From JBAVVD01 sp049697115 (GTDB taxonomy: Bacteria > Acidobacteriota > Aminicenantia > Aminicenantales > UBA4085), in assembly GCA_049697115.1 (NCBI GenBank), contig JBAVVD010000009.1:124001-188000 (forward strand): a stretch of 64,000 bases of DNA. The letters run 5' to 3'. The notes beneath the pieces are model-generated. The model did not search any database. It was given only the letters and a program-made list of their open reading frames with translations, and had not been told where the DNA came from. The position numbers and the translations under genes were made by a program. How positions within the stretch are numbered: position 1 is the stretch's first letter; each line of letters opens with the position of its first letter. Positions 1 through 8,415 of this stretch are shown one piece after another.

Positions 1-288
1 TTAATACTTTACGGTGGCGTAGTCGGTATCGGTTCTTGAACCCTTGCTACTTCCGGTGACATAGACGTTGCCCGACGCGTCCACCGCAATGGACTTTGAA
101 CCATCATAGCCGTTACTGGGGCCGTTATACCTTTTTACCCAGATCTGTTTGCCGTTGGTGTTGTATTTAATAGTGGCAAAGTCGTAATCGGTGCTTGAAC
201 CTTCGCTTGGTCCGGTAATATAGACTTGGCCCGAGCGGTCCACGACAATGTCATTCGCAATTTCACTAGCGTTGCCAGGCCCATTGCA
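1..288 (-). pseudogene. 3' fragment of an SBBP beta-propeller repeat protein
   Basis: The minus-strand frame ends with a TAA at positions 3-1 and carries two SBBP-type repeats with the pattern YNGP..N....IAVD..GNVYVTG, as in large secreted beta-propeller proteins. Reading upstream, the repeat pattern runs to about position 288 (NGPGNASEIANDIVVD). The frame then stays open to about 342, but its residues no longer resemble the repeat, and stops follow. No start codon, SD or signal peptide is present. The homology break next to transposase-derived DNA suggests the gene lost its 5' part by insertion or rearrangement. SBBP proteins are usually several hundred residues long, so this is only a tail. 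It is probably not expressed. Confidence 0.6.
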
Positions 289-436
289 AGTAAGCGAAAT
301 CCTTATGCCAGGACAAAATTGAGAGGGATTATCCCACCATTATCTAGTAAAAATAGATCAGGATTATCGAGCCTTATAGACTGAAGCGCAATTTGAGAAG
401 GAAAGACCACTAATTTCTCTAGATTAAACCTGTTAA

Positions 437-1139
437 AGCGTCCTGAGGCCCCGTAAACCCAAACAAACAACGCGCCAAAAGCGAGAGAAAAAAATCTTTC
501 GGCTTCTGGGCCAGCTCTGTCAGGCAGCTGTCCAGGCCCTCCTCAAATACTTCAAGACCACAACCGGCACTGAGCTTCGTCTTGGTGTTGTGGCCGTCAT
601 CCAGTCGTTCGGACAGAAAATTAATTTCCACTCTCATCTCCACCTCCTGGTGACCGAGGGAGGCGAGGACTTTGAGAGGACGTTTCATCATCTCGCTTCC
701 TTCCAGGACAGCCTGTTGGCCGAGTTCTTCAAGCGCGAAGTCTTTGCTCCTCAGGGAGGAGCTCATCTCTGAGGTCCTGGTGGAGAAGATCTCTGGCTGG
801 CGCCACTCGGGCTTCTCGGTCCACAGCAAGGTCCGGGCCAAGACAAAGAAAGAGGCCGAGCGAGTGGGAAAGTACATGATTCATCCGCTGCTTTCCCTGG
901 AGCGCCTCTCCTTTTCAGAGAAAGAGGGCAAGGTCTGCTACCGGTATGGGGAAGGCAAAGACGAGGTGGAGCGGATGGACTATCTGGAGTTAATCGCCTT
1001 CCTCACAGACTATTCCGTTGTGGACAGGATCATCAATCACCTCAAGCTCGTGTTCGTGGCATCGAAGCCTCCCCCGCCTCAGGTCGCTTATCAGGAAGTT
1101 TTGATGGCTGCCGAGACCCCGGCCGAATATTTTCTATGA
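437..1139 (+). pseudogene. Decayed IS91-type (Y2) transposase
   Basis: The conceptual translation starts without a start codon around 437-490 (LLGQLCQAA), continues through FGQKINFHSHLHLLVTEGG to about position 745, and then shifts frame. The second frame reads LLREELISEVLVEKISGW, then RHSGFSVHSKVRAKTKKEAE and PLLSLERLSF, and ends at 1139 (AEYFL). These blocks match the C-terminal half of IS91/IS801-like transposases as I know them, including the HLH block next to the catalytic region. The N-terminal zinc ribbon is absent. The segment normally lying between the DYLELIA and FLTDYSVVDRIINHLK blocks is missing, so there is also an internal deletion of very roughly 80-100 codons. A truncation, a frameshift and a deletion make this an inactive relic. 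Confidence 0.7.
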
Positions 1140-1236
1140 CCTTCACTTTGATTGGGGGGAGAAACTTGGGTGATTTGAGGCTCTTTTGGCGCCTCCAACG
1201 GCGTCAAAGACACAGCCCCGCGTTCTCAAGTTCTCT

Positions 1237-1266
1237 TTGACATCTTTCTGTGTCGTAATCTACAAT
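1237..1266 (+). promoter_or_regulatory. Sigma70-type promoter for the M55 peptidase gene
   Basis: TTGACA (1237-1242), an 18-bp spacer and TACAAT (1261-1266) lie about 130 bp before the ATG at 1400. A 7-bp inverted repeat, GACACAG (1209-1215) and CTGTGTC (1248-1254), brackets the -35 box and could be an operator. The rest of 1140-1399 shows no gene. Confidence 0.5.
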
Positions 1267-1399
1267 TCCTCACGATGCTTGGATGAGAAAATCGACACAA
1301 TGTCTCACGTTCTCCCATCGCTAGCAAAAATGAATTTCTTATCCTTCTTTATCAGACGTTTTTCTTTATATTTTATACGACACAAAAAGGAGGTCCTCG

Positions 1400-2293
1400 A
1401 TGAAGAGAGTTTTTATGTTCGGATTTGTTCTGCTTGTTATCAGCGCTCTGGCGTTTGGCCTCGGACAGAAAGGAAAATCCGGTCAAGGCCTTAAGGTCTT
1501 TATTTCTGTGGATATGGAAGGCATCTCGGGAATTGTCACATCCGAAGAGTGCAGTCGGGCAGCCGGAGATGATTATGGCTATTTCCGGAAAATCATGACC
1601 CAGGAGGCCAATGCGGCCGTGGAGGGCGCGCTGGCGGCCGGTGCGGCGGAAATCTGGGTCCGAGATTCCCACGGCTCTGCGAGGAACATTCTTCCCGACC
1701 TTCTCCATAAACAGGCCAAGCTCCTCCGCGACTGGTCCGGCGGACCGAAGATCATGATGGACGGGATAGATGGAACTTTCGATGCCGTGGTCCTCATCGG
1801 CTACCATGCCAAGGCCGGGACTCCGGACGCCATCATCGAGCATACCATGAGCGGAGTTGTGACCGACGTGACCATCAACGGCGTGTCGCTGCCGGAGGCT
1901 GGAATCAATGCGCTGATTGCCGGCTGTTATAATGTTCCGGTGGCTTTTGTGGCCGGCGATAAGGCCATCTGTGACCAGGCGAAAAACCTTTTCGGTGAGG
2001 TGGAGACCGTCGCCGTCAAGGAAGGGATTGGAGCCGCAGCGCTTTGTCTGCATCCAGAGGTGGCCCAGGAAAAAATCCGCGCAGGTGTTGAGAGAGCACT
2101 GCGCAACCTCAGCCAGTTTAAGCCTTACACAATGGCTCCCCCTTACACAATGGTCCTCAAGCTCAAAGATGAAAAGCAGATTTATAACGGCCAGTTTTAT
2201 CCGGGCGTCCAGCGGACAGGCGACTGGGAGCTGACCTATGAGAGCAACGACCTGATGGAGGTCATCAAGGCTTTTTCTTACACGCGCCGGTAG
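1400..2293 (+). CDS. Exported M55-family D-aminopeptidase (DppA-like)
   Basis: This 297-residue protein has an N-terminal signal peptide (about residues 1-22) followed by a complete M55 peptidase domain. The zinc and catalytic positions of DppA can be placed by motif: D38 and E40 in SVDMEGISG, H91 in DSHGSARN, H136 in GYHAKAG, H148 in EHTMSG and E166 in LPEAGIN. DppA releases D-amino acids such as D-Ala from short peptides. The Bacillus enzyme is cytoplasmic, whereas the signal peptide here points to the periplasm and to peptidoglycan-derived or external D-peptides. The start is fixed by a strong SD (AAAGGAGG) 6-8 bases before the ATG. It is monocistronic, with its own predicted promoter at 1237-1266. 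Substrate is inferred from family only. Confidence 0.88.
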   Translation: MKRVFMFGFVLLVISALAFGLGQKGKSGQGLKVFISVDMEGISGIVTSEECSRAAGDDYGYFRKIMTQEANAAVEGALAAGAAEIWVRDSHGSARNILPDLLHKQAKLLRDWSGGPKIMMDGIDGTFDAVVLIGYHAKAGTPDAIIEHTMSGVVTDVTINGVSLPEAGINALIAGCYNVPVAFVAGDKAICDQAKNLFGEVETVAVKEGIGAAALCLHPEVAQEKIRAGVERALRNLSQFKPYTMAPPYTMVLKLKDEKQIYNGQFYPGVQRTGDWELTYESNDLMEVIKAFSYTRR

Positions 2294-2358
2294 TCCGGAC
2301 CACAGTCATATCAGTCGCACAGGAACTCGAAGAATCTTCATAAGGACTAGTGAAAAAT

Positions 2359-4257
2359 TCATTTCTTATCCGTTAAGGATCTCAGCAATTCTTTCGCTTT
2401 TTTCTCTTCCTTTCCGCCCAAATACAGATATTTCTCATAACAAAACACCGCTTTATCTATATCTCCCTTCAATTGATATATTTTTCCAGCTTCAAAGTAG
2501 GATTCCGGATCACCCGGTTCCAGTTGGATAGCGGCCGTGAATTCTTCCAAAGCTTTATCCCTGGCATTTTGTTCAAGATAAAGCCTCCCAAGAGCTTTAT
2601 GGGTGCGAAATAAGATAGATCGTTCTTTGACGACCACCGATACTTTGGTCACATCTCCGGAGATTTTTTCCGGTTCCTGGCTCTCTTCCAGTTTCTGTTC
2701 ATATTCAAGGGCTTTCCTCCACTCCTCTTCCGCTTTCTCCCAATTGTGCAAGGCCTTGTAGGCGCACCCCAGGTTATAATGCCCCTGGGTGTCTTTCTCT
2801 CTCAGCTCAATGACCTTATGAAATGCCAAGACCGATTTTTCATATTCGCCTTTGCTGAAATAGATGTTCCCCAATAGATCGTAAGCTTCTAAATAATAAT
2901 TTCCCTCCTTCAAAGCCACATCCAATGTCCACCGGGATATCGGAATATCGGGAGAGACATGTTTTGATACAATGACTTTTTTGAGAAGCCCTTCCTTTTT
3001 TTGATCACTGAGTGGACGATTCATATAAATATCAGGGATTGTATCGAAGAAACCTTTCTTTCTGAGCGCTAAAAGGGCATGCTTTTCGGCTTCCCCATAG
3101 TTTTTTTTATGGACATACAATAATCCCAAATTGTGATTGATGACAGGGTGTTCAGGATAAATTTTTAAGGCGTTGTGATACCTTTTAATAGCCGCATCGA
3201 TATTTCCTATTTTTATGAGTCCGAGAGCCAGATCGCCAATTTTATTAATGACGAAATCCACATCTCTCTTCAATGGACATATATATTCCATATCCGGCTG
3301 ATCGACAAAATATTTTGTCAATTGTATCTTCGCGGGACACTGGAGGGATGTCTGAACCTTTTTGCCGAGATGCGCCAAACAACAATCCAGATAGAATCTG
3401 ATGGTGGAGTCATCCGGCTCTATTTCGAGCAATTTTCGAAAATATTCTGCCGCCTGTTTGAAATCCTGGGAGTTATAATACACACAGGCCAGGTTAAAAA
3501 CAGCCTCCCAAAAATCGGGCTTCAATTCTATGGATTTTTTAAATCCCATCGAGACCAAGGGGCGAAACCCGATGTCCTTGTGGGAAAGGGCGTCAAACAG
3601 AATCCCCGTCATACAGAAAAACTCGGGCTGCTCACCGCATTTTTTTCCCGCCTCCCGAACAGCTCTATAGGCATATTCCGGCCCATCTTGAAGTCCTTTC
3701 AGATCGGTCAATTGAATATAACATTTGACCGGATCATATTTGTGTTGAAGAGCTTTTTTAAAATATCTATTCGCCTTATCAAACTCTTTAATCTTTTTAA
3801 AATGCATCCCAAGTATGAAACACCCCAATCCCCCAATATGGGGATTGTTTTCGGTCAGGCTGACCGAAAAACCATGGCGCACGAGAAAATCGTCGGCTTC
3901 GACCAATTGATCCAAGCACAAGAGAATATAAATTAAAAGATTGTAGGCATCGTCATTATCGGGATAATTCTCGAGTTCTTTATTGATGGACTGAAGCGCA
4001 TCATCATAATTATTGAGTTGAAAAAACGCGTATCCGATCCGTTTTTGGATATCCCGCTGTTTCGGATTTTTGGAAAGTGCCGTTTGATATAAACCGATCG
4101 CCGTCTCATATTCCATCATGTCCAAATTCAAATCGGCGTTCTTGATAATGAAGCTGATTTCTTGGGATGAGCTTAAATGACTGCTGAAAAGAAGGAGATT
4201 CAATAATATGATAATTCCTTTTGGGAATCGCCGTAAATCCCTCACCATTTTCCGCAT
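2359..4257 (-). CDS. Secreted TPR-repeat protein
   Basis: About 632 residues made of many tetratricopeptide repeats (for example YELREKDTQGHYNLGCAY and DKALEEFTAAIQLEPGD), so a protein-protein interaction scaffold. A signal peptide follows the chosen start (MRKMVRDLRRFPKG then a hydrophobic run to SHLSSSQ), which places it in the periplasm or at the outer membrane. The open frame extends upstream to 4374, but the ATG at 4257 has a GGGGAG SD six bases away and a promoter just upstream (4284-4313). The extra 39 codons also overlap the promoter of the divergent receptor gene. No catalytic domain is visible. The gene looks AT-richer than its neighbours. Function is unknown; TPR proteins beside TonB receptors may help assemble outer-membrane complexes, which is only inference. 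Confidence 0.85.
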   Translation of the reverse strand: MRKMVRDLRRFPKGIIILLNLLLFSSHLSSSQEISFIIKNADLNLDMMEYETAIGLYQTALSKNPKQRDIQKRIGYAFFQLNNYDDALQSINKELENYPDNDDAYNLLIYILLCLDQLVEADDFLVRHGFSVSLTENNPHIGGLGCFILGMHFKKIKEFDKANRYFKKALQHKYDPVKCYIQLTDLKGLQDGPEYAYRAVREAGKKCGEQPEFFCMTGILFDALSHKDIGFRPLVSMGFKKSIELKPDFWEAVFNLACVYYNSQDFKQAAEYFRKLLEIEPDDSTIRFYLDCCLAHLGKKVQTSLQCPAKIQLTKYFVDQPDMEYICPLKRDVDFVINKIGDLALGLIKIGNIDAAIKRYHNALKIYPEHPVINHNLGLLYVHKKNYGEAEKHALLALRKKGFFDTIPDIYMNRPLSDQKKEGLLKKVIVSKHVSPDIPISRWTLDVALKEGNYYLEAYDLLGNIYFSKGEYEKSVLAFHKVIELREKDTQGHYNLGCAYKALHNWEKAEEEWRKALEYEQKLEESQEPEKISGDVTKVSVVVKERSILFRTHKALGRLYLEQNARDKALEEFTAAIQLEPGDPESYFEAGKIYQLKGDIDKAVFCYEKYLYLGGKEEKKAKELLRSLTDKK

Positions 4258-4283
4258 TTCTTGCTCCCCGACATCTCTAAATG

Positions 4284-4313
4284 ACCATAGCACATAGAAA
4301 ACCGTCCGGTCAA
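4284..4313 (-). promoter_or_regulatory. Promoter of the TPR gene
   Basis: On the minus strand TTGACC (4313-4308), an 18-bp spacer and TATGGT (4289-4284) give a start site about 20 bases before the ATG at 4257. This supports the shorter start. Confidence 0.45.
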
Positions 4314-4325
4314 CAACCTCAATTC

Positions 4326-4354
4326 TTGACTCATACCTGTTTTTCTTGTAAATT
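4326..4354 (+). promoter_or_regulatory. Promoter of the TonB-dependent receptor gene
   Basis: TTGACT (4326-4331), a 17-bp spacer and TAAATT (4349-4354) lie about 115 bp before the receptor ATG. It is arranged back to back with the TPR promoter, so the two genes share a divergent control region. Confidence 0.4.
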
Positions 4355-4469
4355 GAGCGCTTCCTCCGAGTCAATGGTGCTAAAGCGCTGCAAGAAGCAG
4401 GCCATGGCCTTTGACCGACAGGGCAAGACAGGAAACGGTCTTACCTTCCATGCTTGAAAAGGAGATCAG

Positions 4470-6422
4470 ATGCCACTCATTTCTTCAAATGACCGCTTCA
4501 AAAAATTAGCGAGGTTTCTCTCTCTTTGTCTCTTATTTCTGGCTGCTCTTCCTATTTCCATTTTTTCCCAGGAAAAGGGCGACCAGGAAAAAACCCTGGA
4601 AAAACAAATCCAAATCACAGAAGAAATCCTGGTTATCGGCAAGGCGCCGAAGGAGCTTCCCGTCTCGACCGTAACGAGACTGGATTTCACAAGGATCGAT
4701 CGGCATAAGCCGCGGGACCTCTCGGAAGTCATTAAATATGCCCCTGGCGTAATGGTGACTTTCGGCGATAAGGATGTCTATTCCCTCAAGTTGAGAGGCA
4801 TGGACGCCAGACGGATTGCCCTCCTCGTCGACGGCATCCCTGTATATGAGCCTTATTTCAGCACGTTCGACCTGAAAACCGTTGCGGCCGCAGGGATGGA
4901 CTCCATTCAAATCACCAAAGGCCCCTCTTCTGTCCTCTACGGGCCGAATACACTCGGTGGAATTGTCAATATCATCACCCGGAGGCCCGGGCCGGATCCC
5001 TTCCTTTCCTTCAGAGGTTCCTACGGCGCCCAGAACACCCGGAGCCTTGGGCTGGACGCGGCGTTCCAGTGGAAGCCCATCGCTTTCGCCGGAACGGTAG
5101 ATTTCCAGGACTCCAGGGGCTTTTTTTATCCGGATGAAACGGGAGAAACAAACAAACGAACGAACAGTGACTACCAAAGGTTCAACCTCAATGCCAAGCT
5201 CTATTACACTCCCTCCAGCCGCACAGAAATCATGATCAACGGCGGCATTTATCAGTCGGAATACGGCATGCCCGCCGCCCTCTTTATCCAAAAGTCCCGC
5301 TACTGGCGCTTTAAAAACTGGGACCGGTACACCCTGAACGCCGGAGGACTGACCGCCATCGGGGAGCGCTCCACCCTGCGCTTCCGGACCTACTTCGTTC
5401 AGTATAGAAACACTCTGGATCAGTTTTATGATGCCGCCATGACCCTCCGCCAGTTTGAAAGCACCTACGATAACTCCGTCTTCGGCCTCTTTGCGCTCGG
5501 AGATTTCTTTTTGAGTTCCGCCCATTCCCTGAAGCTGAGCCTCAACTATCAAAAGGACATCGCCAGAACCCGGGATGATGCCGGTCTTCCCTGGAATAAA
5601 TACAATCAGGGCACATTCTCCATAGGACTGGAGGATCATTATTCCATTTCAGAGCGATGGAAGCTCATCGGCGGATTAAGCCTGGATTATCTGGATAAAT
5701 TCAGGGGCGAAAACAAATTTAAACTCAATCCTCTGGCGGGTATCAAATTTTCGCCCGGGGATTACCTGGACCTGCACCTTTCGTTCTCAATGAAATCCAG
5801 ATTTCCTTCCATGCGTTCGCTCTATTCCGAGTCGAGCGGAAATCCCGATCTTCTGAGTGAGACCGGCTCGAACTGGGAAATCGGCTTGACGTACAATAAA
5901 GGCTTCCTGCTGACCGGCGCCGCTTTTCTCTACAGCTTCAGAGACATGATCGACACCGTCCGGCTGCCCGATGGAACGCGCCGGTATTTCAATATCGGAA
6001 AAGCCTACATTAACGGATTCGAAATGCAAATCCAGAAGTCTTTCTCCGGACTGGAATTAGTCCTGAACTATACATACCTGGATCATAACAACCAAAGTGA
6101 CAACAGGCCTCTGGACGCTCTGCCCCATCACAACGTCAATTTCGAGCTGTCTGTGTTCCCCTTCCGGAAATTTCGGGCCAGCCTGTTCGGCCTGGCGGCG
6201 TCGTCCTCATCCTGGTATGACTATAGCGCGAACACCCTCCTGAATATTCCTTCGTATTTCAGCCTGGATGCGCTGTTGGATCTGGACTTCAAAGAGCTGG
6301 ACATTTTTCTCAAAATATCGAATGTCCTGGACCACTATTTTTATACAGAACCCGGTTTTCCCTTGCGGGGCCGATACATCGAACTCGGCGTGAAAATCAA
6401 TATTTTCAGACAGCGTCCTTAA
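4470..6422 (+). CDS. TonB-dependent outer-membrane receptor
   Basis: 650 residues with a signal peptide (hydrophobic run ending near IFSQ, about residue 34), a TonB-box-like segment (EEILVIGKA), a plug domain with LRGMDARRIALLVDGIPVY and GPSSVLYGPNTLGGIVNIIT, and a long alternating barrel ending GRYIELGVKINIF. This is the standard architecture of energised outer-membrane importers for siderophores, vitamins or saccharides. At about 650 residues it fits the small BtuB/CirA-like class rather than the SusC class, but the ligand cannot be read from sequence. The ATG has an AAAAGGAG SD. A TonB gene lies in the same window at 28.8-29.7 kb. Two imperfect hairpin arms follow the stop. Confidence 0.93.
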   Translation: MPLISSNDRFKKLARFLSLCLLFLAALPISIFSQEKGDQEKTLEKQIQITEEILVIGKAPKELPVSTVTRLDFTRIDRHKPRDLSEVIKYAPGVMVTFGDKDVYSLKLRGMDARRIALLVDGIPVYEPYFSTFDLKTVAAAGMDSIQITKGPSSVLYGPNTLGGIVNIITRRPGPDPFLSFRGSYGAQNTRSLGLDAAFQWKPIAFAGTVDFQDSRGFFYPDETGETNKRTNSDYQRFNLNAKLYYTPSSRTEIMINGGIYQSEYGMPAALFIQKSRYWRFKNWDRYTLNAGGLTAIGERSTLRFRTYFVQYRNTLDQFYDAAMTLRQFESTYDNSVFGLFALGDFFLSSAHSLKLSLNYQKDIARTRDDAGLPWNKYNQGTFSIGLEDHYSISERWKLIGGLSLDYLDKFRGENKFKLNPLAGIKFSPGDYLDLHLSFSMKSRFPSMRSLYSESSGNPDLLSETGSNWEIGLTYNKGFLLTGAAFLYSFRDMIDTVRLPDGTRRYFNIGKAYINGFEMQIQKSFSGLELVLNYTYLDHNNQSDNRPLDALPHHNVNFELSVFPFRKFRASLFGLAASSSSWYDYSANTLLNIPSYFSLDALLDLDFKELDIFLKISNVLDHYFYTEPGFPLRGRYIELGVKINIFRQRP

Positions 6423-6423
6423 G

Positions 6424-6457
6424 GGATTCCCTGCGGAACCGGATATTACCGGAATCC
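6424..6457. terminator. Possible bidirectional stem-loop between convergent genes
   Basis: GGATTCC (6424-6430) and GGAATCC (6451-6457) can pair, and an inner CCGG...CCGG pair strengthens the stem. It sits between the ends of two convergent genes. There is no T-run, so its role as a terminator is uncertain. Confidence 0.3.
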
Positions 6458-6482
6458 ATGGGCGCCAGTGGACTCCACCGAA

Positions 6483-7028
6483 TTAGAGTCCCAGGTCCTG
6501 GTCAATGCCCTGCATGGCGGAAATACAGATAGAAATGAACTGATCCAGTTCCATGGGAATGTTCCTGCATTGTTCGATTTCTTCTCTCCGGGCGCCGCGG
6601 GCAAAGCTTTTCTCCTTATATCTTCTCTTCACGAAATCCAGGTCAATGCTCTTGAGCTTGCGGTCCGGATGCATCAAAGTGGCGGCAATGATCAGCCCTG
6701 TCAGGGGATCAATGGAAAAGATGGCCCAGTCCATTTCATTGGCGCAGGGGACTTTTCCGGCATGCGCCTCGACCGCGTGAATAATCCGGGGATCAAAGTT
6801 ATGCTCTTTTAAAATCTTGACCGTTTCTTTCGTGTGGAGTTCCGGACTCTTTTCGGTCAGCTCATAATCGAGGTCATGGAGGATTCCTGCCAGGCCCCAA
6901 ATCTCAGGGTCGTGTCCCAGTTTGGAAGCCACGGCCCTCATGCAGGCCTCCACCGCAAGACAGTGTTTCACAAGGTTTTTGTTTTTCAGATGCTTTTTCA
7001 GAAGTTCCAAAGCCTCATCTCTTTTCAT
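6483..7028 (-). CDS. HD-domain phosphohydrolase-like protein
   Basis: 181 residues with the HD superfamily metal motif: H22 in VKHCLAVE, the HD pair H51-D52 in GILHDLDYEL, and later histidines in HAVEAHAG. Such small stand-alone HDIG proteins are often annotated as predicted hydrolases acting on nucleotides or phosphorylated substrates; no substrate can be assigned. The ATG has a GGAGGGG SD and lies inside the last codons of the upstream beta-propeller gene (14-base overlap), so the two are translationally coupled. No signal peptide is seen, so it is cytoplasmic while its partner is exported. Confidence 0.87.
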   Translation of the reverse strand: MKRDEALELLKKHLKNKNLVKHCLAVEACMRAVASKLGHDPEIWGLAGILHDLDYELTEKSPELHTKETVKILKEHNFDPRIIHAVEAHAGKVPCANEMDWAIFSIDPLTGLIIAATLMHPDRKLKSIDLDFVKRRYKEKSFARGARREEIEQCRNIPMELDQFISICISAMQGIDQDLGL

Positions 7029-8172
7029 TGTTGCCCCTCCTTTCTGATTCTGATGGGGATTGTTGGTCTTCCTTCTTTTTCAAGAACACAAGCCGGCCTT
7101 TGTTTTCTTCTGAGTTGAAGAGATGAATCACCAGATAGGACTCGAACCACAGGGGATTGGATCTAATCTCCTGCCCCGCATCGTACTCACCCGCCTTCTC
7201 CCCGGTGACCGCATCAAAAAAGACCAGAAGAGAGGAAGAAGAAGACACAACGATTTTCTCTCCGCAGAGCTCAAGATCGTAGGAACTCCGTGAAGGAATC
7301 CCCTTCCACCATAAGATATCTCCGCTTTTTTTATTCAGACAGGCCAGGACGTTGTTGGAATTAAGGATAAACATCCTCTTTTTATCCGTCACAGGAGAAG
7401 AGACCAGCGTCCCCCCTGTTGCTGTTTTCCATTTCACCTTTCTTCGGTTCAGGTCAAGGCGATAAAAAAAGCGGTCATCTGTGCTGAAATAAAGAGAATT
7501 GCCTTCCAGATAAAGAGGCCCCTGAATTCCGGCAGGAAGGGAATGGGCTGCATGGAGCTGACCGTTCCGGCCCAGAAAATAGAGTTGTCTGTCGTCCGCG
7601 CCGAAAATAATCTCATCCCTCCAGCACACGGCTTCTGTCAAGACTTTCCCTTTCGCCTGATAGCGCCAGACGTCATCTCCCTGGGCCGTCTCCAATACAA
7701 GAAATTCCCCATTATCGGTGCCCAAAAAAATCCGGCCTTGATTTTCTCTCACTTCGCTGGAAATATTTCCATGGATTTTTTTCTCCCAGAGCATGTTCCC
7801 CTTTTTATCCAGTCCGGTTATGTTATTTTGAGTGTCCTGGAAAAATAGATGTTCCTGCCCGACAAAAGGAGGAAGCGCCACGGGATTTTCGGCAGTGAAT
7901 TTCCAGGCGATTTCCTTCTTTTCTCCATTGACACAGTAAATCGCTCCATTTCTGGTCGAAAAATAAATCCATTCGTTTTCTCTACGGGAAAGCCTGTTGA
8001 TTTCTCCTTCATAAATGACCTCGGCGGCTTCGCCCAAAGGGAAAAGAGAGCCGGCCGCATATGGAGAGGAAACATTTGGCCGGACCGAAGAACAAAACTG
8101 AGCTCCAAGGCCCAGTCCGAGGACAATCAGGGACAGCGCAATTTTTCTCATCACTTCAAAGGGATTAATCAT
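7015..8172 (-). CDS. Exported PQQ-like beta-propeller protein
   Basis: 385 residues with an N-terminal hydrophobic signal (LSLIVLGLGLGAQFCSS) and repeated PQQ/BamB-like blades such as GAIYCVNGEKKEIAWKF, QGDDVWRYQAKGKV and NKKSGDILWWKG. BamB-type propellers are periplasmic scaffolds and other PQQ-like proteins bind cofactors; nothing here shows cofactor binding. A cysteine ends the signal region but the lipobox is poor (AQFC), so lipidation is doubtful. Two starts are possible: the longest at 8172 and an ATG seven codons later at 8151 that gives a more typical signal peptide. Neither has a clear SD. The 3' end overlaps the HD-domain gene. Confidence 0.83.
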   Translation of the reverse strand: MINPFEVMRKIALSLIVLGLGLGAQFCSSVRPNVSSPYAAGSLFPLGEAAEVIYEGEINRLSRRENEWIYFSTRNGAIYCVNGEKKEIAWKFTAENPVALPPFVGQEHLFFQDTQNNITGLDKKGNMLWEKKIHGNISSEVRENQGRIFLGTDNGEFLVLETAQGDDVWRYQAKGKVLTEAVCWRDEIIFGADDRQLYFLGRNGQLHAAHSLPAGIQGPLYLEGNSLYFSTDDRFFYRLDLNRRKVKWKTATGGTLVSSPVTDKKRMFILNSNNVLACLNKKSGDILWWKGIPSRSSYDLELCGEKIVVSSSSSLLVFFDAVTGEKAGEYDAGQEIRSNPLWFESYLVIHLFNSEENKGRLVFLKKKEDQQSPSESERRGNNEKR

Positions 8173-8204
8173 ATCATTTTTTTCTTTGATCCCTCAATCT
8201 TTAC

Positions 8205-8411
8205 ATGGAGAAGGGAAACTGCTATTATTTCGATAGAAAAACAATGATTAACTATATTCTGCTCTATAAAATCAAAAAAAGAGTCAAAAAAATTATCAAT
8301 GATAAAGTTTCCGAGGGAGAAATCGCCACGACCCCCACCTCCTGTCTGGACTGCCTGGCCACGGATATCAGCTGGGAGATTTATTACCTTTTAAAAGAGA
8401 AGGACGAATAA
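8205..8411 (+). CDS. Small hypothetical protein
   Basis: A 68-codon frame filling the gap between two minus-strand genes. It reads a basic segment (YKIKKRVKKIINDK) and then a Cys-containing stretch (TSCLDCLATDISWEIYYLL). A second ATG is available at 8244. Neither start has a convincing SD, and I do not recognise the family. It ends four bases before the 3' end of the rarA gene. The non-repetitive composition is compatible with a real small gene, but chance is not excluded. Confidence 0.33.
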   Translation: MEKGNCYYFDRKTMINYILLYKIKKRVKKIINDKVSEGEIATTPTSCLDCLATDISWEIYYLLKEKDE

Positions 8412-8415
8412 ATAT

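Noticed and set aside
419..877. Minus-strand open frame of 152 codons
   Set aside because: It is the antisense shadow of the transposase relic; its sequence has no protein-like pattern.
4258..4374. N-terminal extension of the TPR gene
   Set aside because: It lacks an SD and signal peptide, contains the predicted promoters of both divergent genes, and the ATG at 4257 has a good SD.
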